The notes under the pieces: generated by a model
The model's database searches: none
Told to the model about the DNA's origin: nothing
The model's input: only the letters and a program-made list of their open reading frames with translations
Shown here: positions 1-7,295 of the stretch, piece after piece
Layout of the letters: the number at the start of each line of letters is the position of its first letter
How positions within the stretch are numbered: position 1 is the stretch's first letter
IMG/VR virus record: IMGVR_UViG_3300031825_000361
Coordinates: 1-40,203 of that record
Direction: 5' to 3' (one strand)
From: a virus
Length of the DNA: 40,203 nucleotides
Position numbers and translations under genes: made by a program

Positions 1-600
1 TCACCGCCCAGCCAGGCTTGACGGCCTGAACGCGGGCTCCCAGGTTGCCAGGCCGGCCGGCTGGGACGCCCGCGGTATGTGGGCAGCGTCCAGTTGGGAC
101 AGCACCTGGGACAGCAAGCGCAGGCCCATGGGCGCCAGTTCCCGGCGCCATAGCTCCTCGGCCGTGTCGCCCGGCCTGATCCAGCACCAGTCCTGCGCCG
201 CGATGTCGCCGGTGTCGGCGCCGTCGTCGAGCCAGTAGGCCGTGCCGCCAGTGACCAAGTCGCGCATGTGCACGGCCCAGTGGATGGCATCACGGCCGCG
301 GTGGCGTGGCAACAGGCTGGGGTGATAGCCCAGGGCACCCAGTCGGGCCCGCTGGCGGGCCGCGGCCGTGACAAAGACATGGGCGTGGGCGCACAGGATC
401 AGGTCAATCCCACCTGGAACCCATGCCGCGTCCAGGCGCCGGTCGGCCTGGCACAGCGGCACGCCGGCGTCCACCGCCAGGGCCGCCAGGCGGTCATCGG
501 TGCGCGGCGCGCTGACGGCCGCGACGTCGTCGCCGCGTTCCAGGCACAGCTTCAGCACCTCGGCACCGAACCACTTCTGGCCAACGATCATGACGCGCAT
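1..600 (-). CDS. Formyltransferase-like protein of the DNA-modification cassette
   Basis: A 199-aa protein with the fold signature of folate-dependent formyltransferases (the Met-tRNA formyltransferase and GART group). An N-terminal beta-alpha start (MRVMIVG, residues 1-7) is followed by HPSLLPRHRG at 93-102, with the catalytic-type His93, and by DDGADTGD at 125-132, with Asp129 matching the family's catalytic Asp. The usual Asn two residues before the His is Gly91 here, so the chemistry may be altered. It lacks the C-terminal tRNA-binding domain of Fmt. The ATG at 600 lies inside the 3' end of the ABC-GNAT gene (13-bp overlap), so the two are probably translated together. A role in adding or processing a one-carbon group on a modified base or its precursor is inference. 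Confidence 0.8.
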   Translation of the reverse strand: MRVMIVGQKWFGAEVLKLCLERGDDVAAVSAPRTDDRLAALAVDAGVPLCQADRRLDAAWVPGGIDLILCAHAHVFVTAAARQRARLGALGYHPSLLPRHRGRDAIHWAVHMRDLVTGGTAYWLDDGADTGDIAAQDWCWIRPGDTAEELWRRELAPMGLRLLSQVLSQLDAAHIPRASQPAGLATWEPAFRPSSLAGR

Positions 601-1721
601 GGGGCCTCCCCGAGATAGCGGAAGCCCTGCACAGCGCGGAAGTGGCCACCGTAGCCTGACCCCGGGGCGTTGAACCCCAACCTGGCGGCCGACTTGGCGA
701 TGCTGGCCACGCTGCGCGCTTTGCTCTCGCCCACCAGGTGGGCGGAAACCTGCGTCCAGCGGTCCGAGCGGCGCAGCGCGCTGGCCAGGCCGGGGTGGCT
801 GGTGTGGAACAGCGTCAGCATGGGCTTGGCGTAGCGGTTCTGGCCGAGCCGCCAACGCTCGCAGACCGCGTCAAGGAAGCGCAGGCCGACGCCAGCGCCT
901 TGCCACTCGGGCATGACGACCAGGCGGCAGGCGCGTGCCTCGCGCAGGCCCGCGCGGGTGCTGACGGCCACATGCGCGACGAGCTGCTCGTCCACGGTGG
1001 CGACGTAGTTGGTGGCGGCGATCATCCGGGGCAGCTTCAGATAGTGATGCGGCTCAAAGGCTGCCCAATGGCGCCAGTCTGTTTGCCAGACGTCGACGTC
1101 GAGGCGCGGTCGGCGCCGAAGCCACCCCCGTGTGAATTGGCCGCTGGCGGTGTCGAACACCCAGTCCGGCTGGATCCAGTCCAGGATGTCGTAATGGCAG
1201 CTCAGCAGCACGGCCTGGCCGCCGGTGCGCCGCCAGGCCTTGGCGAAGGCGCCCGCGCCGATCTGCGCGATCTGGCGATCGACCACGCTGCTGAACTCAT
1301 CGAGCACGGCCCGCTCGGGCGCCTCGGCGATCAGCCGGGCCAGGTTGGCGCGGAACTGCTCGCCGTTGGAAAGCACCGGGAACGGCCGCAGCCAGGTTGG
1401 CACGCTACCCAGGCCGACGCTGGACAGCGCCGCCGTCACGGCGTCGAAGCTTCCGCCCGGGGTGATGGCGTCGATCACCGGCGCGTCGGCTGGCCAGGCG
1501 GGCGCATAGACCGCCTCGGCGCCCCACAGGGACCGGCCCAGGCTGGTCTTGCCCGAACCGCTGGGGCCGACGATGACGCCGATCTGCCAGGGCGCTGACT
1601 CGATGTCGAGCTCGGCCTCGAGGGTGAAGTTCGCGCCGGTCTCGACGTTGAACAGCGACTTGACCCGCGCGGCGCGGTAGCTGCTGAAGTCGTCGCAGCG
1701 GTGATGGATGGCGAGCTTCAT
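588..1721 (-). CDS. ABC-type ATPase fused to GNAT acetyltransferase (Mom-like position)
   Basis: A 377-aa two-domain protein. The N-terminal half is an ABC ATPase: Walker A GPSGSGKTS at 52-60, signature LSNGEQFR at 117-124, Walker B AVLDEF at 138-143 and an H-loop His at about 176. No membrane segment is present, so it is not a transporter subunit. The C-terminal half, from about residue 210, looks like a GNAT N-acyltransferase with an acyl-CoA loop around VMPEWQGAGVG (269-279). It lies downstream of a Com-like gene, where Mu carries mom, and Mom is itself a GNAT-fold DNA-modifying enzyme. The ATG at 1721 overlaps the stop of the 58-aa gene (ATGA). Inferred role: ATP-dependent DNA scanning or base access coupled to acyl transfer. 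A non-DNA substrate cannot be excluded. Confidence 0.82.
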   Translation of the reverse strand: MKLAIHHRCDDFSSYRAARVKSLFNVETGANFTLEAELDIESAPWQIGVIVGPSGSGKTSLGRSLWGAEAVYAPAWPADAPVIDAITPGGSFDAVTAALSSVGLGSVPTWLRPFPVLSNGEQFRANLARLIAEAPERAVLDEFSSVVDRQIAQIGAGAFAKAWRRTGGQAVLLSCHYDILDWIQPDWVFDTASGQFTRGWLRRRPRLDVDVWQTDWRHWAAFEPHHYLKLPRMIAATNYVATVDEQLVAHVAVSTRAGLREARACRLVVMPEWQGAGVGLRFLDAVCERWRLGQNRYAKPMLTLFHTSHPGLASALRRSDRWTQVSAHLVGESKARSVASIAKSAARLGFNAPGSGYGGHFRAVQGFRYLGEAPCAS

Positions 1722-1894
1722 ACGCACACCACCTTGGGCGTCAGGCCCATCTTCACCAAACGGCCGTAGAGGCGCTGCTGGTGCGCCTCGTCCTGGCAGG
1801 TCACCACCAGGCCAAACTGCTGGCGGTACTTGAAGCCATTCTCACCGGGCCGCGGGGCCGGTTTCTGGCGCGGGGAAACGGGGGTCTTGCCCAT
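1718..1894 (-). CDS. 58-aa conserved-looking protein of the Com/ABC-GNAT cassette
   Basis: A small basic protein. An N-terminal Lys/Pro-rich stretch (MGKTPVSPRQKPAPRPG) leads into a compact beta-alpha-beta-like unit with the pattern QFGLVVTCQDEAHQQRLYGRLVKMG and a VVCV end. The ATG at 1894 has an AGAGGA Shine-Dalgarno about 6 nt upstream. The gene overlaps com by 53 bp in another frame and ends in an ATGA overlap with the ABC-GNAT gene, so it is locked into the cassette. I recall similar short proteins beside modification genes in other phages but cannot give a family name. It could be an accessory subunit or a translational coupler. Confidence 0.78.
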   Translation of the reverse strand: MGKTPVSPRQKPAPRPGENGFKYRQQFGLVVTCQDEAHQQRLYGRLVKMGLTPKVVCV

Positions 1895-2057
1895 GGGTCG
1901 TCCTCTTTTCAGGCTGAGACGCTCCAGGGCGTTCTGGTTCGGGGCTCGGGGCCCTCAGGTGGTTCATCGTCCCGCAGCGCGGGCACTTGATGATCAAACG
2001 ACTGAACAGTCCGGTGCCGAGCTTGCGCGAACAGGCACCACAGCGAATATCTTCCAT
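1842..2057 (-). CDS. com: Com-like zinc-finger translational activator
   Basis: A 71-aa protein beginning MEDIRCGACSRKL, with a second cysteine pair in IIKCPRCGTMNHL. This gives a four-Cys zinc ribbon (Cys 6, 9, 25, 28) in the spacing of phage Mu Com. The C-terminal 35 residues are Pro/Glu/Arg rich and probably disordered. In Mu, Com binds the mom mRNA and opens its translation start. Here com is the first gene of the cassette and would act on the 58-aa and ABC-GNAT genes that overlap it. The ATG at 2057 is preferred over an upstream TTG because the zinc ribbon starts immediately after it. Confidence 0.85.
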   Translation of the reverse strand: MEDIRCGACSRKLGTGLFSRLIIKCPRCGTMNHLRAPSPEPERPGASQPEKRTTHGQDPRFPAPETGPAAR

Positions 2058-2103
2058 ATGCAAGCCAGTTTTCCCAGGTGAAACATCTGTTAGGCTTGAC
2101 GCG

Positions 2104-2115
2104 CTCTCGCGAGAG
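2104..2115. promoter_or_regulatory. 12-bp perfect palindrome upstream of com
   Basis: CTCTCGCGAGAG is a perfect palindrome 47 bp upstream of the com start, in the 152-bp gap between the tail genes and the modification cassette. No GATC site lies in this gap, so Dam control of the Mu mom kind is not visible. It could be a binding site for a late activator or host regulator; function is inferred from position only. Confidence 0.4.
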
Positions 2116-2165
2116 TGGCGGGTCTTGCCGGCTTGCAGGCACGTTCTGCATGTTGGGGCTTGTGT

Positions 2166-2183
2166 CCGGTGTTAGCGCACCGG
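2166..2183 (-). terminator. Short hairpin downstream of the tail operon
   Basis: CCGGTG and CACCGG form a 6-bp stem with a 6-nt loop, 27 bp past the stop of the last tail gene on the minus strand. There is no U-tract, so it is at best a weak or factor-dependent terminator separating the tail operon from the com cassette. Confidence 0.3.
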
Positions 2184-2209
2184 CGCAGGTCGCCCGTCTT
2201 TTATTACCT

Positions 2210-2431
2210 CTACACGTCGATCAGCACCACCGGCAATACCGGCGCCGCCCCCTCGATCGCGCCGTCGCGCACAAAAAACCGTTGTCCCACCGTGGCCTCG
2301 CCGCGCGCTTGCAGCGTTCCGCCGCCGGGCAGCTCGACGGTGGCGACGCCGCCGATGACGGCGCTGACGGTGCCGACCTGCAGCGGCGCGGCGGGGAACA
2401 GACGCTGGAATTCGCGGTACAGGTTAGACAT
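2210..2431 (-). CDS. Small tail-tip protein, OB/spike-like pattern
   Basis: A 73-aa protein, last gene of the tail operon. After a short N-terminal helix (MSNLYREFQRLF) it is a chain of short beta strands with the pattern GTVxxVxGGxATVELPGG, then VGQRFFV. This resembles the OB-fold start of baseplate spike proteins such as gpV/gp45, but no needle or spike repeat follows. The start overlaps the end of the preceding tail-hub gene by 8 bp. A small tail-tip plug or assembly factor is my inference; I do not recognise the exact family. Confidence 0.7.
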   Translation of the reverse strand: MSNLYREFQRLFPAAPLQVGTVSAVIGGVATVELPGGGTLQARGEATVGQRFFVRDGAIEGAAPVLPVVLIDV

Positions 2432-4301
2432 CGTGTGTCTCCAGAGTGAGCGCCTGACGCAGCTTGGGGCGGCCCCACTCGACGCTGGTGGAGCGCACCA
2501 GGCCGAGCACGCTGTCGGCGCCGTCCGTGTGGCGCAGGAAGAGGCCAGGCAGGATCAGGCCGGTCTCGGGCAGCACGGGCAGCTTGAGCGACACATGCGC
2601 CTGGCGGCCGGTGTCGGCCAGCACCGCCAGGCCGCGCTGTCGCGCCGCGTCGGCATGGGTGATCAGCGCATCGGTGACCATGGGCGCGACCAGGGCGCCG
2701 GCCGACCCGGCGCGCGTCACCTGGCCGAGCACGCCCTGACCAACCCCTGAGACGTACACCCGCTCGTAGGCGGGCTTGGTGACCCACTCAACGCCCTCGA
2801 CCTCCATCACGGAAGCCGGCAGCTCGATGTCAGGCGTGACCGTGTCCCAGGCCCATGGGGCGTGCGGATAGCGCGGCAGGATGCGCAGCGTGGGGGCCGT
2901 GGCGTGTGGCTGCAAGTAGCCGCCAGCCGCCTCGGCGATCGCCTTGACGGCGCTGAGGTAGCTGCCCTGGTGCGACCAGGCACCGGCCGGCACCAGCCAG
3001 TCGGTCAGCTGCCAGTCCAGATCCCAGCCCAGGCTGACACCGTTGACGGTCAGCGCGTCGCCCATGAGCTGCTGCGCCGTGCGATCGACGGCGCCACCGA
3101 AATTCATCACCGGTGCATAGGGCGCGTCCAGCACCGCCGCCGCGCCCCGGCCGCGCACGCTGATGCGGGTTTGGCCGAACTGACGGTCCCGACTCACGCT
3201 TTCGACCAGCAGGCGGTATGGCACGCCGTTGATCCGGGCCTCGACCTCCACCGGGTCGCCACTGGTGGCCGGCTGCAAGCTGGCCTGCGTGTCGGCCGGC
3301 AGGGTGGCCGACCAGCTCCAGGTCCACGAATCAACGTCCAGGCTCATGCCGAAGGTGTGCGCTGGGATCGCGATGTTGCCGTCCACGCGGCGCAGCTCAA
3401 TGCTGTTGATGGTCACGTAGGCTCTCCGGATGGGGATGGTGACGAGCGCGGGAACGAGTGGGCTCGCGCGCTCGCAGATGAAAACCAAGTGCGGGCTGGC
3501 CGGCGCCAGCGCGCCGAACAGCAGGTGCGGGCTGGGCGTGTAGCAGGCCTCGCCTGGCGGGATGACGGGCGTGCTGCTGAGGCCCGGCGGCGCGGCGCGT
3601 GAGGCCTGCCAGCGCAGCAGGATCTGCGGGATGCCAGCCAGGCGCAGGCTGGCGCCGCTGCGGCCGGCGTGACGGCGCTGCGCGGGGCGCGCTGGCTGCC
3701 AGGTGGCGGCGCGGTCTTGCCGGTGGGCGATGCCTGCCTGGGCCGGGCTGGCGGACTGGCGATGCCGGCCCGTGCCGGCCTGCCAGGGAGCGGCGCGCAG
3801 ACGCTGGTGTGCGTCGGCGCGCTGGTGCGGCGCGCTGGCGCCTTGCTGCTGACCGGCAGCGCCCTGCCAGGGAGCGGCGGGCGCGCTGGCGCGGGGATCG
3901 GCGGGTGCCTGCGGGATGGCAGCGTGGTGGGCGTCGGGCGCGGCCCCGGTCCACGGCAGGGCATGGGCTGTGCGCTGCGTGGCGCTGGTGGCCCAGGCAT
4001 CCCCCAGCGTCTGCCGCTGTGGCTGGGCCACCTGCTGCGCCGCGCTGGCCTGGCCCTGCAGGTAGCGGGTGAGGCGGTTGTCGTAGGTTGCCGCCATGCT
4101 GACGCGCACGCCGCCGAGCCTGGCCGTGGCCTGCGCGCGCACCACCACCGCCGCGCGGGTGCTGGCGCGCACGCCGCCCAACCGGGCGGCGATGGTCGCG
4201 CTGGTGCCGGGGATGGCCGCGCCGGACTCGGCACCGAACACCAGATGTGGCGAGGCCGGCGCGGGAGCGCTGAACAGCAGGTGCGGGCTGGGCGTGGTCA
4301 C
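2424..4301 (-). CDS. Tail hub-like protein with repetitive disordered N-terminal half
   Basis: A 625-aa protein from a GTG at 4301, 10 bp after the preceding stop. The C-terminal half, from about residue 280 (VTINSIELRRVDG...), has the order and beta-rich look of central tail-hub/baseplate proteins of siphovirus-tailed Mu-like phages. It ends with the MVTDALITHADAARQRG and VLGLVRSTSVEWG segments typical of such hubs. The N-terminal half is Ala/Pro/Gln/Arg rich, contains several APWQ-like units, and is bracketed by two copies of a PSPHLLF...ASPHLVF unit. It probably sits at the tail tip in contact with the fibre-like proteins upstream. The hub assignment is moderately secure; the N-terminal function is unknown. 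Confidence 0.72.
   Translation of the reverse strand: MTTPSPHLLFSAPAPASPHLVFGAESGAAIPGTSATIAARLGGVRASTRAAVVVRAQATARLGGVRVSMAATYDNRLTRYLQGQASAAQQVAQPQRQTLGDAWATSATQRTAHALPWTGAAPDAHHAAIPQAPADPRASAPAAPWQGAAGQQQGASAPHQRADAHQRLRAAPWQAGTGRHRQSASPAQAGIAHRQDRAATWQPARPAQRRHAGRSGASLRLAGIPQILLRWQASRAAPPGLSSTPVIPPGEACYTPSPHLLFGALAPASPHLVFICERASPLVPALVTIPIRRAYVTINSIELRRVDGNIAIPAHTFGMSLDVDSWTWSWSATLPADTQASLQPATSGDPVEVEARINGVPYRLLVESVSRDRQFGQTRISVRGRGAAAVLDAPYAPVMNFGGAVDRTAQQLMGDALTVNGVSLGWDLDWQLTDWLVPAGAWSHQGSYLSAVKAIAEAAGGYLQPHATAPTLRILPRYPHAPWAWDTVTPDIELPASVMEVEGVEWVTKPAYERVYVSGVGQGVLGQVTRAGSAGALVAPMVTDALITHADAARQRGLAVLADTGRQAHVSLKLPVLPETGLILPGLFLRHTDGADSVLGLVRSTSVEWGRPKLRQALTLETHDV
3516..3540. repeat. 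25-bp perfect direct repeat, copy 1
   Basis: Identical to 4272-4296 and lying inside the tail-hub gene. It encodes TPSPHLLF in the same reading frame, 756 bp (252 codons) from the other copy. The homology continues imperfectly through the adjoining ASPHLVF unit. Recombination between the copies would delete the APWQ-rich region in frame. Confidence 0.9.
4272..4296. repeat. 25-bp perfect direct repeat, copy 2
   Basis: Partner of 3516-3540, located at the very start of the tail-hub gene. The two copies bracket the low-complexity N-terminal half of the protein. Confidence 0.9.
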
Positions 4302-4311
4302 GGCACGCGGC

Positions 4312-4719
4312 TCACTCGTCGATAACGCAGGACAGCAGAGACACCTCGCCGCCGGCGAACACATTCAAGGTGTTCACGATCGCGGGCGCCTTCGGCTCGG
4401 GGTCAGTGTCCAGCCCGGCCGGCAGGTCCATCACGCCGTTGCCGCTCGCATCGGCCAGGCGCACGAACGCGACCTGCCCCATCGCGCTGGCGAGCGCGGC
4501 CACGGGCGTGAGGGTCAGCGTGGCGAGGCCGTCCACATCGGCGACAGCGCCGCTGGTGGGCGTGGTCAGCGGCACGGTGGCGAGCGGCGGCTCGGCAATC
4601 GCCGTGTCGGGTGTGGCGGGCAGCGTGCCGGCGTGAAAGCGCGCACTGCCGCCGTCGAGCACGGTGCGCAGCGCGGTGACGCGGGCCAGCCGCGCGGCGA
4701 TGGACAGCGGGATGGTCAT
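4312..4719 (-). CDS. Tail-region protein of unknown function
   Basis: A 135-aa protein that starts MTIPLSIAARLARVTALRTVLDG, helical at first and then beta-rich with many Thr/Ala/Pro residues. It ends in a segment naming itself by NVFAGGEVSLLSCVIDE. There are no membrane spans and no signal peptide. Its start overlaps the end of the SPRY-domain tail protein (ATGA-like, 4 bp). Its position between the receptor-binding candidate and the hub suggests a small structural tail-tip component. No family recognised. Confidence 0.72.
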   Translation of the reverse strand: MTIPLSIAARLARVTALRTVLDGGSARFHAGTLPATPDTAIAEPPLATVPLTTPTSGAVADVDGLATLTLTPVAALASAMGQVAFVRLADASGNGVMDLPAGLDTDPEPKAPAIVNTLNVFAGGEVSLLSCVIDE

Positions 4720-6110
4720 GCGGGCACCTCGGGCACCAGGCCGCTGGCAACGACCGTGTTGAACGCACCGGTGTGGTCGGCGGCCAGCGCGGTGTAAGTG
4801 TGGCGCTCATCGAGGTCGGCGAAGGCGTAGGCGCCCGTGGTCGGGTGGCTCCAGGTCTCGCGGGCCAACAAGCTGTCGCGCTCGCGCAGCAGCCGCACGC
4901 GGCGGTGCACGGGCTGGTTCGGCGTGCCGGTGTTCTTGACTGTGCCGAGGATCTGGCCACGGCCGCCGAACTCCATGTCTCTGGCCAAAACAGGGGCGTT
5001 CACGCGCCGCGCTGCCAGCACTCCTCCGGCCGGAGCTGCGGCGAAAACATCGGCGCTGTAGCCGACAGTTGTACTGGCACTGCTCGCTGCGTCGAAGTAC
5101 GCGAAGCCCGAAGCAGGTGTGCCATCCCACGGCGAAAACCCTGCGGGGAGGGCGTACTGCAACGGTGCGCTACCAGTGCGCAGTGTGGCGGTGCAGTAGT
5201 TTATGTTCATCGGGGCAAACGTCGGATACGCGGTGAAGACGTAAGACCACGAGCTAGCAGGAGACGTGCCTGCTGACGGATCTCCACCCCCTTGCCACAC
5301 GCCGTTTCGTGAGTACCAGATTTTTCGTGCGTCCATGTCCACCGCGACACCGATGACATCGCCTGACGCCCACGCGCTCCCGAAACCAGCGGTCGTATAG
5401 CTTGTGTCTGACGTGCTATACGCCTTCAAACCACTCCTGAAGTAAAAATAAAGGTATCGGTATGGCAGCGATCCGAGCGGGGCTGCGGTGAGCACGCTGG
5501 TAATGCCAACATACGGAGGGCCAGATTGGTCATACATGGAATCTAGCCGCACCTCGAAGTACCACTTACCCGACGAGCGCCCCATCTCTACCTGAATCTG
5601 CTGATTTGCCGTCGAGGAAAACGACATGGTGTAGCCGCCGTTCAACAGGACAGTGTTGGCGTGCTTGTACGTGCTCGACCACGGTGCCCGAACAAACAAC
5701 GGGCTCGTTATGACGTTTTCAGCCGGCGGAATTTGCTCACCGCAATAGGCGGTCGCCCAGTTGGATGCAACATCCGACCCCTGCAGGATCGCGCTCCGCG
5801 GAGACTTACCGGACACAGGAGGTGTGCCAACAGCGAATGCAAGCACGTCCTTGGTGACAGCCACCCCGAAGTCCCACTGAAGCCAGAAAGACGACGCGCT
5901 GTACTGCGCGCGAGACCAGCGTGCCGTTGCGGCCGTGCTTCCGTCCCCCAGCGCAGTCAGCGAGCCTGCGATGGGCGCGTGGCTGCAGGTCAACGTAGCG
6001 AGCTGATCGACGCGTCCGCTGGCGTCGTGCAACTGCAGCTCGCTCAGCTCCAGATCGCCGCCACCCCAGGTGTCAATGCCGACGATGCGCCAGTACCGTG
6101 CTGCGGGCAT
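4716..6110 (-). CDS. Tail protein with discoidin-like and SPRY domains; receptor-binding candidate
   Basis: A 464-aa protein. Residues 1-120 (RYWRIVGIDTWGGGDLELSEL...) look like an F5/8-C (discoidin) beta-sandwich, a common carbohydrate-binding domain. Residues about 165-300 carry SPRY features: WYFEVRL, GVAVDMDARKIWYSRNGVW. The last 110 residues look like a carboxypeptidase-regulatory-like beta domain (TTGAYAFADLDERHTYTALA). The central part (about 5000-5900) is visibly poorer in G+C than its neighbours, suggesting a separately acquired module. The domains point to host surface binding at the tail tip. The ATG at 6110 lies just after the preceding stop. Confidence 0.78.
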   Translation of the reverse strand: MPAARYWRIVGIDTWGGGDLELSELQLHDASGRVDQLATLTCSHAPIAGSLTALGDGSTAATARWSRAQYSASSFWLQWDFGVAVTKDVLAFAVGTPPVSGKSPRSAILQGSDVASNWATAYCGEQIPPAENVITSPLFVRAPWSSTYKHANTVLLNGGYTMSFSSTANQQIQVEMGRSSGKWYFEVRLDSMYDQSGPPYVGITSVLTAAPLGSLPYRYLYFYFRSGLKAYSTSDTSYTTAGFGSAWASGDVIGVAVDMDARKIWYSRNGVWQGGGDPSAGTSPASSWSYVFTAYPTFAPMNINYCTATLRTGSAPLQYALPAGFSPWDGTPASGFAYFDAASSASTTVGYSADVFAAAPAGGVLAARRVNAPVLARDMEFGGRGQILGTVKNTGTPNQPVHRRVRLLRERDSLLARETWSHPTTGAYAFADLDERHTYTALAADHTGAFNTVVASGLVPEVPA

Positions 6111-6113
6111 GCG

Positions 6114-7280
6114 TCAGTTCCTCCACGGCCCGGTCTGGTCAACGAACAGCACGCCGGACGCGCTCGTGTTGCCGGTGGTGCCGACGCGCAGCGCGCGCAG
6201 CTTGCGCCCGGCGTAGGTGCCCGTGCCGTCCACCACGTCCCCCGTCTGGAACGCGCTGGCGGCCTGCAACGGGCAGTGCAGCAGCCCGGGCAGCGTGCCG
6301 CGCAGCGCGGTGGACTCGGCCAGCGAGATGGGCGTGACGGTCAGGCCGTTGTCCGGGCCGTTCGGGTAATTCAGCGCGTCGCCGTTGTAGGCGGCCTCGC
6401 CGCTGTAACCGGCCCCGGTGTTGAGAGCGCCGATCTTCTTGGCCGCCACCGCCCCGCCGATACCGGTCCACGAGCGGGCCAGCCAGGCGTAGCGCGTGGC
6501 CTCGCGGCCATGGCCGGCGCAGCCCTCGATGCGCGAGGTGGCGGCCTGCACACCCGAGGCGCCGCCCAGCAGCACGCAGCCGTAGGCGTCGCCGCTCTTG
6601 TGACTGGCGATGTCGCCGAAGCCGAACACCACGCCCTGCGTGGGCGCGCTGGCGCCCGGCGCGGTGTAGAGCCAGAAGCCGCGCGCATCGCCGATCAGCC
6701 ACCATGGGCGGGCCGTGGCGTCGGCCGTGGAGCTCTTGGGCCAGTAGGCGCCGCCGCTCATCAGCGCGTCGGTCGGGAACAGGCCCAGGCCGGTGTCCAC
6801 GTCGCTCATGGACTCGAAGCCGCGCACGCGCGCCGTGGTGGTGCCGGTGTCGTCCACGCGCAGCAGGCAGCCGCTGGCCTCGGGCGCGGCCGGCTTGTAG
6901 GCCGCTTTGTTGGTGCCGGCGTACGGCTTGAGCCAGCCCAGCGGGGAGAGCTTGAGGGTGATGGTGCCGGTGGCGCTGCCATCCGCCTCGGCGGTGGCGA
7001 AGCTGACGCTGTTGGCGCCGATGGCCGTTACCCGCTGCTCGCCGTTCAGCCCGGCCGGCGTAGCACCGCTGACAACGATGACGGCGCCCACCTGCGCCGC
7101 TGGCGTGGCGGGCACCGTGGCCGTGGCCACACCGCCGCTGACCACCAGGCTGCTGACGGTCTGCAGGCCGAAGCCGTTGACGAGACACGCGTCGAGCAGC
7201 GCGGCCAGCGCGCCGGCCGTGCCATTGAGCACCGGGGCGCCCGGCATGCTGCTGTTGAAATTTTTCACTTCGGTGGTCAT
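6114..7280 (-). CDS. Tail protein, B3/D3112-type
   Basis: A 388-aa protein from an ATG at 7280 with an AGGAG Shine-Dalgarno 5-6 nt upstream; a GTG two codons earlier is less well placed. The N-terminal 60 residues (NFNSSMPGAPVLNGTAGALAALLDACLVNGFGL) are the conserved type found in tail genes of siphovirus-tailed Mu-like phages. The middle is Gly/Ala/Ser rich and beta-rich, including a Trp-rich segment at PWWLIGDARGFWLYT. No enzymatic motif is seen. Probably a structural tail-tip or fibre-base protein. Confidence 0.75.
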   Translation of the reverse strand: MTTEVKNFNSSMPGAPVLNGTAGALAALLDACLVNGFGLQTVSSLVVSGGVATATVPATPAAQVGAVIVVSGATPAGLNGEQRVTAIGANSVSFATAEADGSATGTITLKLSPLGWLKPYAGTNKAAYKPAAPEASGCLLRVDDTGTTTARVRGFESMSDVDTGLGLFPTDALMSGGAYWPKSSTADATARPWWLIGDARGFWLYTAPGASAPTQGVVFGFGDIASHKSGDAYGCVLLGGASGVQAATSRIEGCAGHGREATRYAWLARSWTGIGGAVAAKKIGALNTGAGYSGEAAYNGDALNYPNGPDNGLTVTPISLAESTALRGTLPGLLHCPLQAASAFQTGDVVDGTGTYAGRKLRALRVGTTGNTSASGVLFVDQTGPWRN

Positions 7281-7295
7281 GGTCACTCCTGAGGA

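Noticed and set aside
5661-7292. Plus-strand frame of about 540 codons
   Set aside because: Antisense to two tail genes with good starts and coupling; Arg/Gly/Ala/His-rich shadow.
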